Notes under the pieces: generated by a model
The model's input: only the letters and a program-made list of their open reading frames with translations
Told to the model about the DNA's origin: nothing
Database searches by the model: none
Assembly: GCA_964631865.1 (NCBI GenBank)
Contig: CAZWAK010000024.1
Coordinates: forward strand, 1-64,000
Direction of reading: 5' to 3'
DNA from: JAFDVL01 sp964631865
GTDB taxonomy: Bacteria > Acidobacteriota > Blastocatellia > RBC074
DNA: 64,000 bases
Shown here: positions 53,834-62,561 of the stretch, in pieces
How positions within the stretch are numbered: position 1 is the stretch's first letter
Layout: the number at the start of each line of letters is the position of its first letter
Position numbers and translations under genes: made by a program

Positions 53834-53858
53834 TGGGACAAGGTGGCCTAAAATGGTA
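53834..53858 (+). promoter_or_regulatory. Likely MraZ operator: three TGG boxes with 10-base period
   Basis: TGGGA (53834), TGGCC (53844) and TGGTA (53854) recur at exactly 10-base steps, just after the predicted transcription start. MraZ proteins bind TGGGN-type boxes spaced five bases apart upstream of their own gene, so this looks like its autoregulatory site. The second and third boxes keep only TGG. Confidence 0.65.
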
Positions 53859-54019
53859 TGCACGAGCAACTTAGGGTAAAAAATTTAAGCTCTACCTGAG
53901 ACTCTAAGCATTTGATTAAGAAGGGGCTTAGCCAATAGAGCGAACCCCAGCAACACTGCGAAACTCCCCCGAACTTTAGTCCCGTCCCCGTTGTTTCAAA
54001 ACCGATACTGCGATGCCTG

Positions 54020-54463
54020 ATGCTACGTGGAAGTTTTACAGCGACGATAGATGATAAAGGACGAATCAAGATTCCTGCAAGCTTCAAGCGGCATTTGGAG
54101 CAACATTATGGCAACGCGGACTTTTATGTGACGAGTTTGGACGGCGAATGTGCCCGCATCTACCCACTGATTGAGTGGGAGGAAATTGAAAACAAGTTGG
54201 CGCTCTTGCCGATGATGGACCCAGCCAAACGCAGGTTTTTGGATCGGGTCAATTACTACGGGCATGTACAAGCGATGGACGCCAACGGACGCATTCTGAT
54301 TCATCCGTTACTGCGTGGCGCGGCGGAGCTGTTGGGCGAAGTGACGGTCTTTGGCTATTTGACTTATCTGGAAATCTGGAGCGCAGACCGCTTCCGCCGT
54401 GTGCGATTGGCCGAGCCGTTCAGCGATGAAGACGCCGAACGCATTGCTCGTCTGGGGATTTGA
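54020..54463 (+). CDS. mraZ: Transcriptional regulator MraZ
   Basis: The 147-residue protein has two AbrB-like halves (FTATIDDKGRIKIPASFKRHL and HVQAMDANGRILIHPLLRGAA), each with the family DxxGR motif. MraZ forms a ring and represses the division and cell-wall cluster that it heads, here through the TGG boxes at 53834. ATG 54020 begins directly with the conserved N-terminus. The next gene starts 24 bases after its stop. Confidence 0.93.
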   Translation: MLRGSFTATIDDKGRIKIPASFKRHLEQHYGNADFYVTSLDGECARIYPLIEWEEIENKLALLPMMDPAKRRFLDRVNYYGHVQAMDANGRILIHPLLRGAAELLGEVTVFGYLTYLEIWSADRFRRVRLAEPFSDEDAERIARLGI

Positions 54464-54487
54464 GGATTTGAAAAGTTGAGATGGGAA

Positions 54488-55459
54488 ATGTCTCTGGAGT
54501 CCCTGCACAACTTGCATCTGCCCGTGATGCTTGCCGAATCGCTGGCAGCCTTGAACGCGGCAGCAGGCGGATTGTTCGTGGATGCGACGTTGGGAATGGG
54601 CGGGCACAGCGAAGGGATTTTGCAGGCTTCGCCGCACAATCGTGTGATTGGGTTGGATCGGGATGCCGAAGCGATTGCACTGGCGCAGCAACGGTTGGCG
54701 AAGTTTGGGGAACGGTTCACGGCGACGCACACGGATTATCGCCACATCAAACAAGCGTTACTTGAAAAAGGACTCACATCCGTCAACGGCATCATCGCAG
54801 ATTTGGGCGTCTCGTCATATCAGTTGGACACGCCGGGGCGTGGCTTCAGCTTTCGCTTCGCCGACGATGCGCCGTTGGATATGCGGATGAATCGCGCGGA
54901 GCCAACTACGGCGGCTGACCTGGTCAATCGCTTGAGTGAGCGCGAACTAGCCGATTTGATTTTTGAGTATGGAGAAGAGCGAGCTGCGCGCCGCATTGCG
55001 CATCGCATCGTGCAAACCCGCGCCAAAGCGCCGCTGCGCACGACAAAGCAATTGGCTGATCTGGTGATCGCGGCGGTGCAGCAGAAAGGGCACTGGAAGA
55101 TTCATCCCGCGACCAAAACGTTCCAGGCCTTGCGCATCGCGGTCAATCGCGAGTTGGAGGGGCTGGAACAATTCGTCGCCGATGCGATTGATGTGCTGGC
55201 GGTCGGTAGCGCGCTTTGCATCATTACCTTTCATTCGCTTGAGGACAGGCTCATCAAGCAGGCTTTGAAGTTTCAATCCGGTCACTGCGTTTGTCCGCCT
55301 CGGCTACCGGATTGTCGTTGTGGCACCGCGCGGCGTGTTGAGCTTCTCACCAGCAAGCCCGCTCAACCGCGCGAGAGTGAAATGCATGCGAATCCTCGTG
55401 CCCGGAGCGCCAAACTCCGCGCTTGTCGAAAATTGCAGCCACTCACTCAGAACCGATGA
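54488..55459 (+). CDS. rsmH: 16S rRNA (cytosine(1402)-N(4))-methyltransferase
   Basis: The 323-residue protein has HLPVMLAESLAAL (N-terminal MraW motif), VDATLGMGGHSEGIL (SAM loop), GIIADLGVSSYQLD, RGFSFRFADDAPLDMRMN and ITFHSLEDRLIKQ. RsmH methylates N4 of C1402 in the ribosomal decoding site. The product ends in a Cys/Arg-rich tail (CVCPPRLPDCRCG). ATG 54488 is preferred; TTG 54476 is an in-frame alternative with a better spaced GAGG. It lies in the usual place after mraZ. Confidence 0.93.
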   Translation: MSLESLHNLHLPVMLAESLAALNAAAGGLFVDATLGMGGHSEGILQASPHNRVIGLDRDAEAIALAQQRLAKFGERFTATHTDYRHIKQALLEKGLTSVNGIIADLGVSSYQLDTPGRGFSFRFADDAPLDMRMNRAEPTTAADLVNRLSERELADLIFEYGEERAARRIAHRIVQTRAKAPLRTTKQLADLVIAAVQQKGHWKIHPATKTFQALRIAVNRELEGLEQFVADAIDVLAVGSALCIITFHSLEDRLIKQALKFQSGHCVCPPRLPDCRCGTARRVELLTSKPAQPRESEMHANPRARSAKLRACRKLQPLTQNR

Positions 55460-55490
55460 CCCCCAATTCCGTTCGCCGGAGGAATTGACC

Positions 55491-56078
55491 ATGAACATGC
55501 ACTTGCGCCCAAAAATTCAAAACGGCCCGGTGGCCAAACGCACCCGGTCAGCCACATCCCACAAATCTGCGCCGCGTGCCGCCAAGCCCGCGTCATGGGC
55601 ACCCTTGACGACGGTTGCGCCGCTTTGGACGGGCGTCTCGGTGGGCACATTGACGCAGAGCGGCTTGGCCGTGTTTGGGTTGGACGAGCGGTTGCAATCT
55701 ACAGAAGTCGTGGCCAAAGAAAAGACGGCGTCACGTTCGCGCGTGCTGTTGGGCTTGATCGGCTGCGGTGTCTTGCTCGCGGGCGGATTTATGTTCAGCC
55801 TGCGCGATCATTTCACGGCCTACGCCATCGGGCACGAAGAAGTGAAATTGAAATCGCAACTGGAACAAGCCGCCGCCGAGCAGCAGCAACTCGACGTCAA
55901 CTTAAAACGCGCGGGCAGCCCGCAGGCATTGGATCGTGCCGCGCGCGAAGTGGCAGGGCTTGCGCCGCTCGCCTTGGAACAGAAACAAGTTGTTAGTAGG
56001 GCAAAGCAGAAAACTGCTGCCGAAAAAGCAAAGATCACCTTCGCCCCCAAAACCAATAGTAAAGCAGCAAAACGCTGA
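55491..56078 (+). CDS. FtsL-like bitopic division protein
   Basis: The 195-residue product has a basic cytoplasmic part of about 80 residues, one membrane segment (about 82-103, LLGLIGCGVLLAGGFMFSL), and a periplasmic coiled coil (KLKSQLEQAAAEQQQLDVNL) with a Lys-rich tail. Position between rsmH and ftsI and the layout mark it as FtsL-like, the partner of FtsB and FtsQ that helps activate FtsWI. The sequence itself is poorly conserved. GGAGG stands seven bases before ATG 55491. Confidence 0.75.
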   Translation: MNMHLRPKIQNGPVAKRTRSATSHKSAPRAAKPASWAPLTTVAPLWTGVSVGTLTQSGLAVFGLDERLQSTEVVAKEKTASRSRVLLGLIGCGVLLAGGFMFSLRDHFTAYAIGHEEVKLKSQLEQAAAEQQQLDVNLKRAGSPQALDRAAREVAGLAPLALEQKQVVSRAKQKTAAEKAKITFAPKTNSKAAKR

Positions 56079-56118
56079 GTGACCGCTGTCGCGATCAGGT
56101 CAGCACAAGCAAACACAA

Positions 56119-58272
56119 ATGGCCTCCAAACGTAGCAAAAAACAAAGAAGCAACACCGCGCGGTACGTTTTTATCGCGTGCGTCTTTGTCGCCTGGATGG
56201 GCGTGCTGATCTGGCGCTTGGCGTTTTTGCAAATTGCCCGACACGAAGAACTGGCGGAAAAAGCCGCGCGCCAACGCAACGAAACGCAGTCTGTCGCCGC
56301 CGCGCGTGGCACCATCGTGGATCGCAACAATGTCACGCTGGTCACGAGCATCGCCACCGATTCGGTGATGGCTGATTTGTATCAAATCAAAGATGATGTG
56401 AAGGCGCAGATTGTCAAAGCTTTGGCTGGCCCGTTGCGCACCAGTGAAACCGCGCTGACCAGCAAATTGAACTCCGGCAACAAAGCGCCGATTTTGGGCG
56501 CGAAGCTCGATTGGAATGTCACCGAGCAAATTCGCCAACTCGTCGAAGCCAATAAATTCAAGGGCATCAAGCTGCTGCGCGACACGCAACGGCATTATCC
56601 CAACGGCTCGTTGGCCGCACATGTGCTCGGCAGCGTAAGCGCCGAAGAGAAGGGCGTTTCCGGGCTGGAAGCGCGGCTGGACAAATATCTGCACGGGCAG
56701 GATGGTCAGTTGCAGTTGGAAAAAGATGCCGCCGGTCGTGCGTTTTCGCAGGAAGAGCGCGCGGCATTGGCCGGTGGGCGCATCGTCACCACGCTGGATG
56801 TCGTGCTGCAACATAAAGTCGAACAGGCGCTCGCGCAGGCGCTCGCCGAAACCAAAGCCGACAGCATCAGCGCGATTGTGCTGGACCCGGCGACGGGAGA
56901 AATCCTGGCACTGGCGAACGCGCCGACGTTTGAGCCGGGCGCGCGTTGGCAGGGCAGTGAGCAAGAAATCACCCTTCGCCGCAACCGCGCCATCGCCGAT
57001 GTGTACGAACCCGGCTCGGTGCTCAAGATGGTGACGTACTCGGCGGCGATTGAAGAAGGCCTGGCGCGACCGGACGAAAAGCTCAATTGTCGCGGGCCGT
57101 TTATGAACGGGCCGCACCCCATCTCCGACGTGCATCCGTATGGCGAATTGACCGTCGCGCAAGCACTGGCCAAATCCTCGAACGTCGGCGCGATTCGCCT
57201 TGCCTTGCGCGTGGGCAAAGAGCGCTATGCCGATTACCTGACGCGGTTCGGGTTCGGACAAAAAACCGGCATTGATTTGCCGGGCGAAGAAGTGGGCTTG
57301 CTGCGCTCGGTCAAGCATTGGGAACCCACGTCGTTGCCCTCGATGTCCATTGGCTACGGCATCGGCGTCACAGCGATGCAAGCCGTGACAGCGATGGCTT
57401 CGATTGCCAATCGCGGTTTGTGGGTGCAACCGCACGTGCTGAAAAAAATCGTCTCCGCCGATGCAAGCCAGCGCGTGCTGTTTGAAGTGCAACCGCCAAC
57501 GCGCCGCGTCATCAGCGAGCAAACTGCTGATGTCATCAAAAGTATGTTGGCCGGAGTCGTCGAAACCGGCACTGCACGCAATGCGATTCAACTTGCCAGC
57601 TACACAGCAGCCGGCAAAACCGGCACGGCGAAAAAAGTTGTGAATGGTCATTATTCGGATTCGGCCTATAACGCTTCGTTTGCGGGCTTTGTTCCGGCGA
57701 CGAATCCGCGCTTTGCGATCATCGTCGTGCTCGACACGCCGAAGGGCGCGCATCAAGGCGGACAAGTGGCCGCGCCGATCTTCAATCAAATCGCGCAGGC
57801 CGCGTTGGGCGATTACGGCGTGTTACCTGATGTCGAAGAGTTCCGGCAAAAAATGACCGAAGCGAAAGATGCGTTGCGCGCCAAGTCCACGCCGCCCGCA
57901 GAAGTCGCTCCGACGCCGATCAAAGTTGTCGCAACGCCCACGCCCTCGGCAACAGCGACGCCGAAGCCAAGCGTGAAGCCGACTCCAACGCCGTCAGCAG
58001 CGAAGGCCAAAGCCACACCGACGCCCAAGCCGACGCCGATTTTGAAATTGCCCGCGGCGAAGTCCGCCGTCAAAGTCGAAGCTGCAACCAAACCCGTGCC
58101 GACCAAATCGCCCGCCGCGAAACCCGGCAACGCGCCGAACGTCGTCGGACGCAGCCTGCGCGAAGTGGCAAGTTTATGCAGTCAGGCGGGCTTGAAGTTG
58201 AAAGCGGTTGGCTCTGGGACGGCGCAGAGTCAACGCCGAGTAGGCGATACGTTGGTCGTTGAATTTCGATGA
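56119..58272 (+). CDS. ftsI: Penicillin-binding protein FtsI-like transpeptidase with PASTA domain
   Basis: The 717-residue protein has an N-terminal membrane anchor (about 16-38), a PBP dimerisation domain with RGTIVDRN, and a transpeptidase domain with EPGSVLK (Ser300, Lys303), SSN (353-355) and KTGTAKK (from Lys500). A long Pro/Thr/Lys linker (about 600-680) leads to one C-terminal PASTA domain (NVVGRSLREVASLCSQAGLK). It crosslinks peptidoglycan at the septum. PASTA domains bind muropeptides and are less common in Gram-negative FtsI proteins. ATG 56119 has a weak ribosome site. Confidence 0.93.
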   Translation: MASKRSKKQRSNTARYVFIACVFVAWMGVLIWRLAFLQIARHEELAEKAARQRNETQSVAAARGTIVDRNNVTLVTSIATDSVMADLYQIKDDVKAQIVKALAGPLRTSETALTSKLNSGNKAPILGAKLDWNVTEQIRQLVEANKFKGIKLLRDTQRHYPNGSLAAHVLGSVSAEEKGVSGLEARLDKYLHGQDGQLQLEKDAAGRAFSQEERAALAGGRIVTTLDVVLQHKVEQALAQALAETKADSISAIVLDPATGEILALANAPTFEPGARWQGSEQEITLRRNRAIADVYEPGSVLKMVTYSAAIEEGLARPDEKLNCRGPFMNGPHPISDVHPYGELTVAQALAKSSNVGAIRLALRVGKERYADYLTRFGFGQKTGIDLPGEEVGLLRSVKHWEPTSLPSMSIGYGIGVTAMQAVTAMASIANRGLWVQPHVLKKIVSADASQRVLFEVQPPTRRVISEQTADVIKSMLAGVVETGTARNAIQLASYTAAGKTGTAKKVVNGHYSDSAYNASFAGFVPATNPRFAIIVVLDTPKGAHQGGQVAAPIFNQIAQAALGDYGVLPDVEEFRQKMTEAKDALRAKSTPPAEVAPTPIKVVATPTPSATATPKPSVKPTPTPSAAKAKATPTPKPTPILKLPAAKSAVKVEAATKPVPTKSPAAKPGNAPNVVGRSLREVASLCSQAGLKLKAVGSGTAQSQRRVGDTLVVEFR

Positions 58273-58300
58273 TGTAGAGCGATTTGGCAAATCGCTACAC
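58273..58300. repeat. Small palindrome directly before murE
   Basis: AGCGATTTG (58278-58286) and CAAATCGCT (58288-58296) form a nine-base palindrome flanked by TGTAG and ACAC. It starts right after the ftsI stop and ends five bases before ATG 58305 of murE, where the ribosome site would be expected. Confidence 0.7.
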
Positions 58301-58304
58301 CGTT

Positions 58305-59795
58305 ATGACTTTATTGAGTGACATCGCGCGCGAATTGAACGCGCAGGCCAGCGGCGACGGGCTGAATGCTGAAGTCGCGCCGGTCAATTCCGTTGTCACT
58401 CACGATTCGCGCCGCGTTGTGCCGGGGGGCATTTTCGTAGCCATCAAGGGCGCAACAACTGACGGAAACCATTTCGTCAACCAGGCTACGCAACGCGGCG
58501 CGTTAGCCATTATCTCGGAGCATCCACGCCCTGAACACTTTGCGGGCGCGTGGTTACAGGTGGCGGATGCGCGTGCCTCACTCGCGCGCGCCGCTGCCCT
58601 GGTTTACGGACATCCGTCGCGTTCTTTGAAGTTGGTCGGCATCACCGGCACGAACGGCAAAACGACGACGGCGCATTTGTGCGAGGCGATTTTTCGCGCC
58701 GCCGGAGCCGTCCCCGCGATGATGGGAACCATCGCGCATCGCATCGGCGAGCACGAAGAAGTTGCCGCGCACACGACGCCCGAAGCTTCCGACATCCAAT
58801 CGTTTTTGCAGCGCGCGGTGGCCGCCGGAGCCGCGTATGCCGTGATGGAGGTTTCGTCCATCGCGCTCGATTTGCACCGCGCCGATTGTCTGGAATTTGC
58901 TGTCGCCGCGTTCACGAATTTGACGCAGGATCATCTGGATTATCACGGCACGATGGCAGCCTACGCGGCGGCGAAACGGAAGCTGTTTGCCATGACCAAG
59001 AACTACGCCGTCGTCAATGTGGACGATGCGTTCGGCGCGACGTTGCCCCACGCGACAAGCGCGCAGGTACTGAGTTATGCGATTGATCGAAGCGCTGATC
59101 TTACCCCCGATACAACTGCTTTTGGCGTTGCTGGGCTGTCTTTCACGGCTCGCACTCCTGTCGGTGACATCGAAATTCGTTCGCCTCTGGTCGGGCGTCC
59201 GCACGCTTACAACATCCTGTGCGCGGTGGGCATCGGCCTCGCGCTCGGCATCGAAGCCGACGCAATCGCACGCGGCATCAACGCCAGTCACGGCGCGGCT
59301 GGACGCTTTGAACGCGCCTCCGACGCGCGTGATGACATCACCGTCGTAGTGGATTACGCGCACACGCCCGATGCGCTTGAGAACGTTTTGCAAATCGCGC
59401 GTGATGCGGCGAAGGCGAGCGGAGGCCGCGTCATTACAGTGTTTGGTTGCGGCGGCGACCGCGACAAAACCAAGCGCCCGTTGATGGGCGAAGTGGCGGC
59501 GCGGATGAGTGACGCGGTGATTGCCACGTCCGACAATCCGCGCAGCGAAAACCCGGACGCGATTCTGGCCGACATCGAAGTCGGGTTGAAACGCGCGCAC
59601 GGCCACTATGAATTGCTCTCAGATCGGCAGCTTGCGATTTTCAAAGCCGTCATCAAAGCTGCGCCGAACGATGTGGTCGTGATCGCAGGCAAAGGCCACG
59701 AAGATTATCAAATTTTAGCGAGCGGCAAGATTCACTTTGATGATCGTGAAGTCGCTCGTGAGGCATTGCAGGAAAGGAGGGAGGCCGCGAGTTAA
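58305..59795 (+). CDS. murE: UDP-MurNAc-tripeptide synthetase (meso-diaminopimelate type)
   Basis: The 496-residue ligase adds the third residue to UDP-MurNAc-L-Ala-D-Glu in the cytoplasm. ITGTNGKTTT (113-122) is the ATP loop, DSRRV and HDSRR-type residues bind the UDP-sugar, and SDNPRSENPD (DNPR, 410-413) is the box that selects meso-diaminopimelate rather than lysine. ATG 58305 is preferred over the upstream in-frame start at 58284, which lies inside the palindrome. murF follows after a folded spacer. Confidence 0.95.
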   Translation: MTLLSDIARELNAQASGDGLNAEVAPVNSVVTHDSRRVVPGGIFVAIKGATTDGNHFVNQATQRGALAIISEHPRPEHFAGAWLQVADARASLARAAALVYGHPSRSLKLVGITGTNGKTTTAHLCEAIFRAAGAVPAMMGTIAHRIGEHEEVAAHTTPEASDIQSFLQRAVAAGAAYAVMEVSSIALDLHRADCLEFAVAAFTNLTQDHLDYHGTMAAYAAAKRKLFAMTKNYAVVNVDDAFGATLPHATSAQVLSYAIDRSADLTPDTTAFGVAGLSFTARTPVGDIEIRSPLVGRPHAYNILCAVGIGLALGIEADAIARGINASHGAAGRFERASDARDDITVVVDYAHTPDALENVLQIARDAAKASGGRVITVFGCGGDRDKTKRPLMGEVAARMSDAVIATSDNPRSENPDAILADIEVGLKRAHGHYELLSDRQLAIFKAVIKAAPNDVVVIAGKGHEDYQILASGKIHFDDREVAREALQERREAAS

Positions 59796-59796
59796 G

Positions 59797-59886
59797 AGGA
59801 ATTAGCACGAGTTGGACTCATACGGGGTGAGTCACAGGTTGTAAACACAGAGGCGATCCATAACCTGACAATTCGTGCTAATTCCT
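59797..59886. repeat. Palindrome with three-way-junction layout between murE and murF
   Basis: The outer stem pairs AGGAATTAGCACGAGTTG (59797-59814) with CAATTCGTGCTAATTCCT (59869-59886), one G-T pair. Inside lie two hairpins, ACTCA/TGAGT (59816-59832 region) and CAGGTT/AACCTG (59836-59866 region). The unit AATTAGCACGA is shared with the palindrome at 30358. It starts two bases after the murE stop. Confidence 0.75.
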
Positions 59887-59909
59887 GTTCATTCGCCGCC
59901 AACAAAAAA

Positions 59910-61343
59910 ATGCAAGTCCGCGACATCGCAACGCTCTGTGGGGCCACACATCGGTTGGCTTCGATGGTGGCCGAAGCTGTGCCCACAGGCTTTGCGATTG
60001 ATTCGCGTACCGTCAACGCCGGAGAAATTTTTGTGGCCATTCCGGGCGAGCGCGTGGACGGGCATCAGTTTGTCGCGGAGGTGCTGGACAAAGGCGCGCT
60101 GGCCGCGTTGGTCGTGCATCATCGCTTGCCGTTCAAGCAAGCCCTCGCGCCGTACAAAGACCGTTTGTTGTTTGTCACCGATACGGCGTGCGCGTTTCAA
60201 CAAATGGCGCAAAAAGTTCTGGTCGCGTGGCGCAAACCCGTTGTCGCCATCACCGGGAGCGCAGGCAAAACGACGATGAAGGATTTGACCGCGCACGTGT
60301 TGGAAGCCGTGACGCCGCAGGTCTTCAAATCGCTTGGCAACTTGAATACGAGTTATGGCTTGCCGCTGACGGTCGGACGAATGATTGCCGCAGGCGCGCA
60401 GCCCGATGATTTTGTGCTCGCCGTTTTTGAATTCGGCATGAGTTCGTATGGCGAAATCAAACGCCTGACCGAAATCGCGCCGCCGAGCGTGGCCATCGTC
60501 GGCAACGTCGGCACGGCGCACATTGAATTTTTCGGCAGCAGCGCAGGCATCGCCGAAGCCAAAGCCGAAATCGTGGACGGCTTGCAACCGGGCGGCACAG
60601 CGATTCTGAACGCGGATGATGTACTCGTCAGTGCGATGCGCGAACGCCGCGCGGATGTTAGTTATTTGACGTTTGGGATTGAAACGAACGCCGAGCTTCG
60701 TGCCATCAACATCAGCTACGAAGATTTGCGCGCGACGAGTTTTATGTTGCAAACACCGCGTGGTGAGGCTGCGGTGCATTTGCCTTTGATCGGCAAGCAC
60801 AACGTCTACAACGCGCTGGCGGCGGCGGCGGCTGGTTATCATTTTGGTTTGCGTGCGGAGCAAATTGCAGCGCAACTCAACACGGCGGCTCCATCGAAGA
60901 TGCGCGGCGAACTCATCAAGCTGGCGAACGGCGCGACGGTGATTGACGATTCGTACAACTCGAATCCACCGGCTTTGATTCAAGCTGTACAAGCGATGGC
61001 GCACGCGAAAGGTTTCGCGCGTCGCATCGTCGTCGCAGGCGAAATGCTCGAACTGGGCGAGCAAGGCGCGGCGATGCACCGCGAATGCGGGCAGGCAATC
61101 GCTGTGGCTGGCATCCAGCGCGTGATCGGCGTGCGCGGCTTGGCGCACGACTTGGTCGCAGGCGCAATTGACGCGGGTTTGCAAGCTGCGACGTTTTGCG
61201 AAATGCCGGAAGAAGCCGCGGAGCAATTGCTCGCGGAATTGCAGGCGGGCGATTTGGTGCTGGTCAAAGGCTCACGCGGCGTGCGCACGGAACGGGTCGT
61301 CGAACGGCTGAAAGCGGCGTTAGGAGGGACTGAGGCGATTTGA
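59910..61343 (+). CDS. murF: UDP-MurNAc-tripeptide-D-alanyl-D-alanine ligase
   Basis: The 477-residue Mur ligase joins D-Ala-D-Ala to the tripeptide. It has VAITGSAGKTTMKD (ATP loop), LGNLNTSYGLPLTV, GNVGTAHIEFFGS and VIDDSYNSNPPALIQA, all MurF-specific. ATG 59910 opens the conserved N-terminus after the folded spacer. The gene ends 100 bases before mraY, the gap filled by a palindrome. Confidence 0.95.
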   Translation: MQVRDIATLCGATHRLASMVAEAVPTGFAIDSRTVNAGEIFVAIPGERVDGHQFVAEVLDKGALAALVVHHRLPFKQALAPYKDRLLFVTDTACAFQQMAQKVLVAWRKPVVAITGSAGKTTMKDLTAHVLEAVTPQVFKSLGNLNTSYGLPLTVGRMIAAGAQPDDFVLAVFEFGMSSYGEIKRLTEIAPPSVAIVGNVGTAHIEFFGSSAGIAEAKAEIVDGLQPGGTAILNADDVLVSAMRERRADVSYLTFGIETNAELRAINISYEDLRATSFMLQTPRGEAAVHLPLIGKHNVYNALAAAAAGYHFGLRAEQIAAQLNTAAPSKMRGELIKLANGATVIDDSYNSNPPALIQAVQAMAHAKGFARRIVVAGEMLELGEQGAAMHRECGQAIAVAGIQRVIGVRGLAHDLVAGAIDAGLQAATFCEMPEEAAEQLLAELQAGDLVLVKGSRGVRTERVVERLKAALGGTEAI

Positions 61344-61430
61344 AATTTGAGATTAGAGATTTTGAGATGCAGAAGCGAATGAAACGCGCAGAAACAACTC
61401 CTCAAATTTCCAATCTCCAATCTCAAATTC
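61344..61430. repeat. Palindrome of the TTTGAGATT family between murF and mraY
   Basis: GAAATTTGAGATTAGAGATT (from 61342) is the imperfect reverse complement of 61400-61430, which reads AATTTCCAATCTCCAATCTC and so on. The element starts at the murF stop and ends 12 bases before the mraY ATG. It is a third sequence family among the palindromes of the window. Confidence 0.7.
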
Positions 61431-61442
61431 TATGATTGCATA

Positions 61443-62561
61443 ATGCTCTACTACCTATTCTACAAATTTCTGCACGAGCAATATGCACAGACCTATCCGG
61501 TACTGAAGGCTTTCAACGTGTTCCAGTACGTCACGTTTCGCACGGCGTACGCGACCCTCTCGGCGTTCTTAATCACGCTGGTCGTCGGCCCCTGGATGAT
61601 TCGCAAGTTGCGCGAATTCAAATTCGGGCAGGAGATTCGCGAAGAAGGCCCGGCGCATCATCAGGCCAAAAAAGGCACGCCCACGATGGGCGGCGTATTG
61701 GTGATCGGTTCTGTCATTGTCTCTGCGCTGTTGTGGGCGGATTTGAAAAATCGGTATTTGTGGATCGCGCTCGTCGGCACATTAGGCTTCTCGCTCGTCG
61801 GCTTTTTGGATGATTACATCAAGATCAAACAGAAGCGCAGCCTCGGTTTGACGGGCAAACAAAAACTGGTCGGGCAATTTGCAACGGCGCTGATTGTCGG
61901 CCTGATGCTGCATCAGTTGACCAATTATAGTTGGACGCTGAGCGTTCCGTTCTTCAAAGATTTCCGCCCGGAACTCCCGTTCTTTGTCTATCTGGGCTTC
62001 ATCATGCTGTTCACAGTGTTCTGCTCGAACGCCGTGAATTTGACGGATGGGTTGGACGGCTTGGCGATCAGCGTGACCGTCGTCGCGGCTTCAGCATTGA
62101 CCGCGCTCGTGTATGTCACCGGGCACGCGAAGTTTGCCGAATATCTCGATTTGGTGCGCAGCACAGGCACGGGCGATTTGACCATCTCGGAATTGACGAT
62201 TGTCGGCGGTGCGTTGATTGGCGCGAGTCTCGGCTTCCTTTGGTTCAATGCGCCTCCGGCAGAAGTCTTTATGGGCGATGTCGGCGCGCTCGGCATCGGT
62301 GGCACGCTGGCGACGATTGCGGTCATCATCAAACAGGAAGTCGTGCTGACGATCATCGGCGGCGTGTTTATGATCGAAGCGTTGTCCGTGATGATTCAGG
62401 TCGCGTCGTTCAAGCTGACGAAGAAGCGCGTGTTCAAGATGTCGCCGCTGCATCATCACTTTGAATTGTCAGGCTGGAAAGAATCGAAGATCGTCTTTCG
62501 CTTTTTGATCGCGGCGTTGTTGTTTGCGCTACTGGCGCTTTCGACTTTGAAATTGCGGTAA
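61443..62561 (+). CDS. mraY: Phospho-N-acetylmuramoyl-pentapeptide-transferase
   Basis: The 372-residue protein has about ten membrane segments and the MraY motifs KKGTPTMGG, FLDDYIKIKQKRSLGLTGKQKL, NAVNLTDGLDGLA and the C-terminal SPLHHHFELSGWKE. It transfers phospho-MurNAc-pentapeptide to undecaprenyl phosphate, giving lipid I. ATG 61443 begins the first helix. The stop TAA and the murD ATG overlap by one base. Confidence 0.96.
   Translation: MLYYLFYKFLHEQYAQTYPVLKAFNVFQYVTFRTAYATLSAFLITLVVGPWMIRKLREFKFGQEIREEGPAHHQAKKGTPTMGGVLVIGSVIVSALLWADLKNRYLWIALVGTLGFSLVGFLDDYIKIKQKRSLGLTGKQKLVGQFATALIVGLMLHQLTNYSWTLSVPFFKDFRPELPFFVYLGFIMLFTVFCSNAVNLTDGLDGLAISVTVVAASALTALVYVTGHAKFAEYLDLVRSTGTGDLTISELTIVGGALIGASLGFLWFNAPPAEVFMGDVGALGIGGTLATIAVIIKQEVVLTIIGGVFMIEALSVMIQVASFKLTKKRVFKMSPLHHHFELSGWKESKIVFRFLIAALLFALLALSTLKLR

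Noticed and set aside
59797..59886. tRNA-like cloverleaf between murE and murF
   Set aside because: No anticodon arm, no T-loop and no acceptor end. The arms match the spacer-palindrome family instead.
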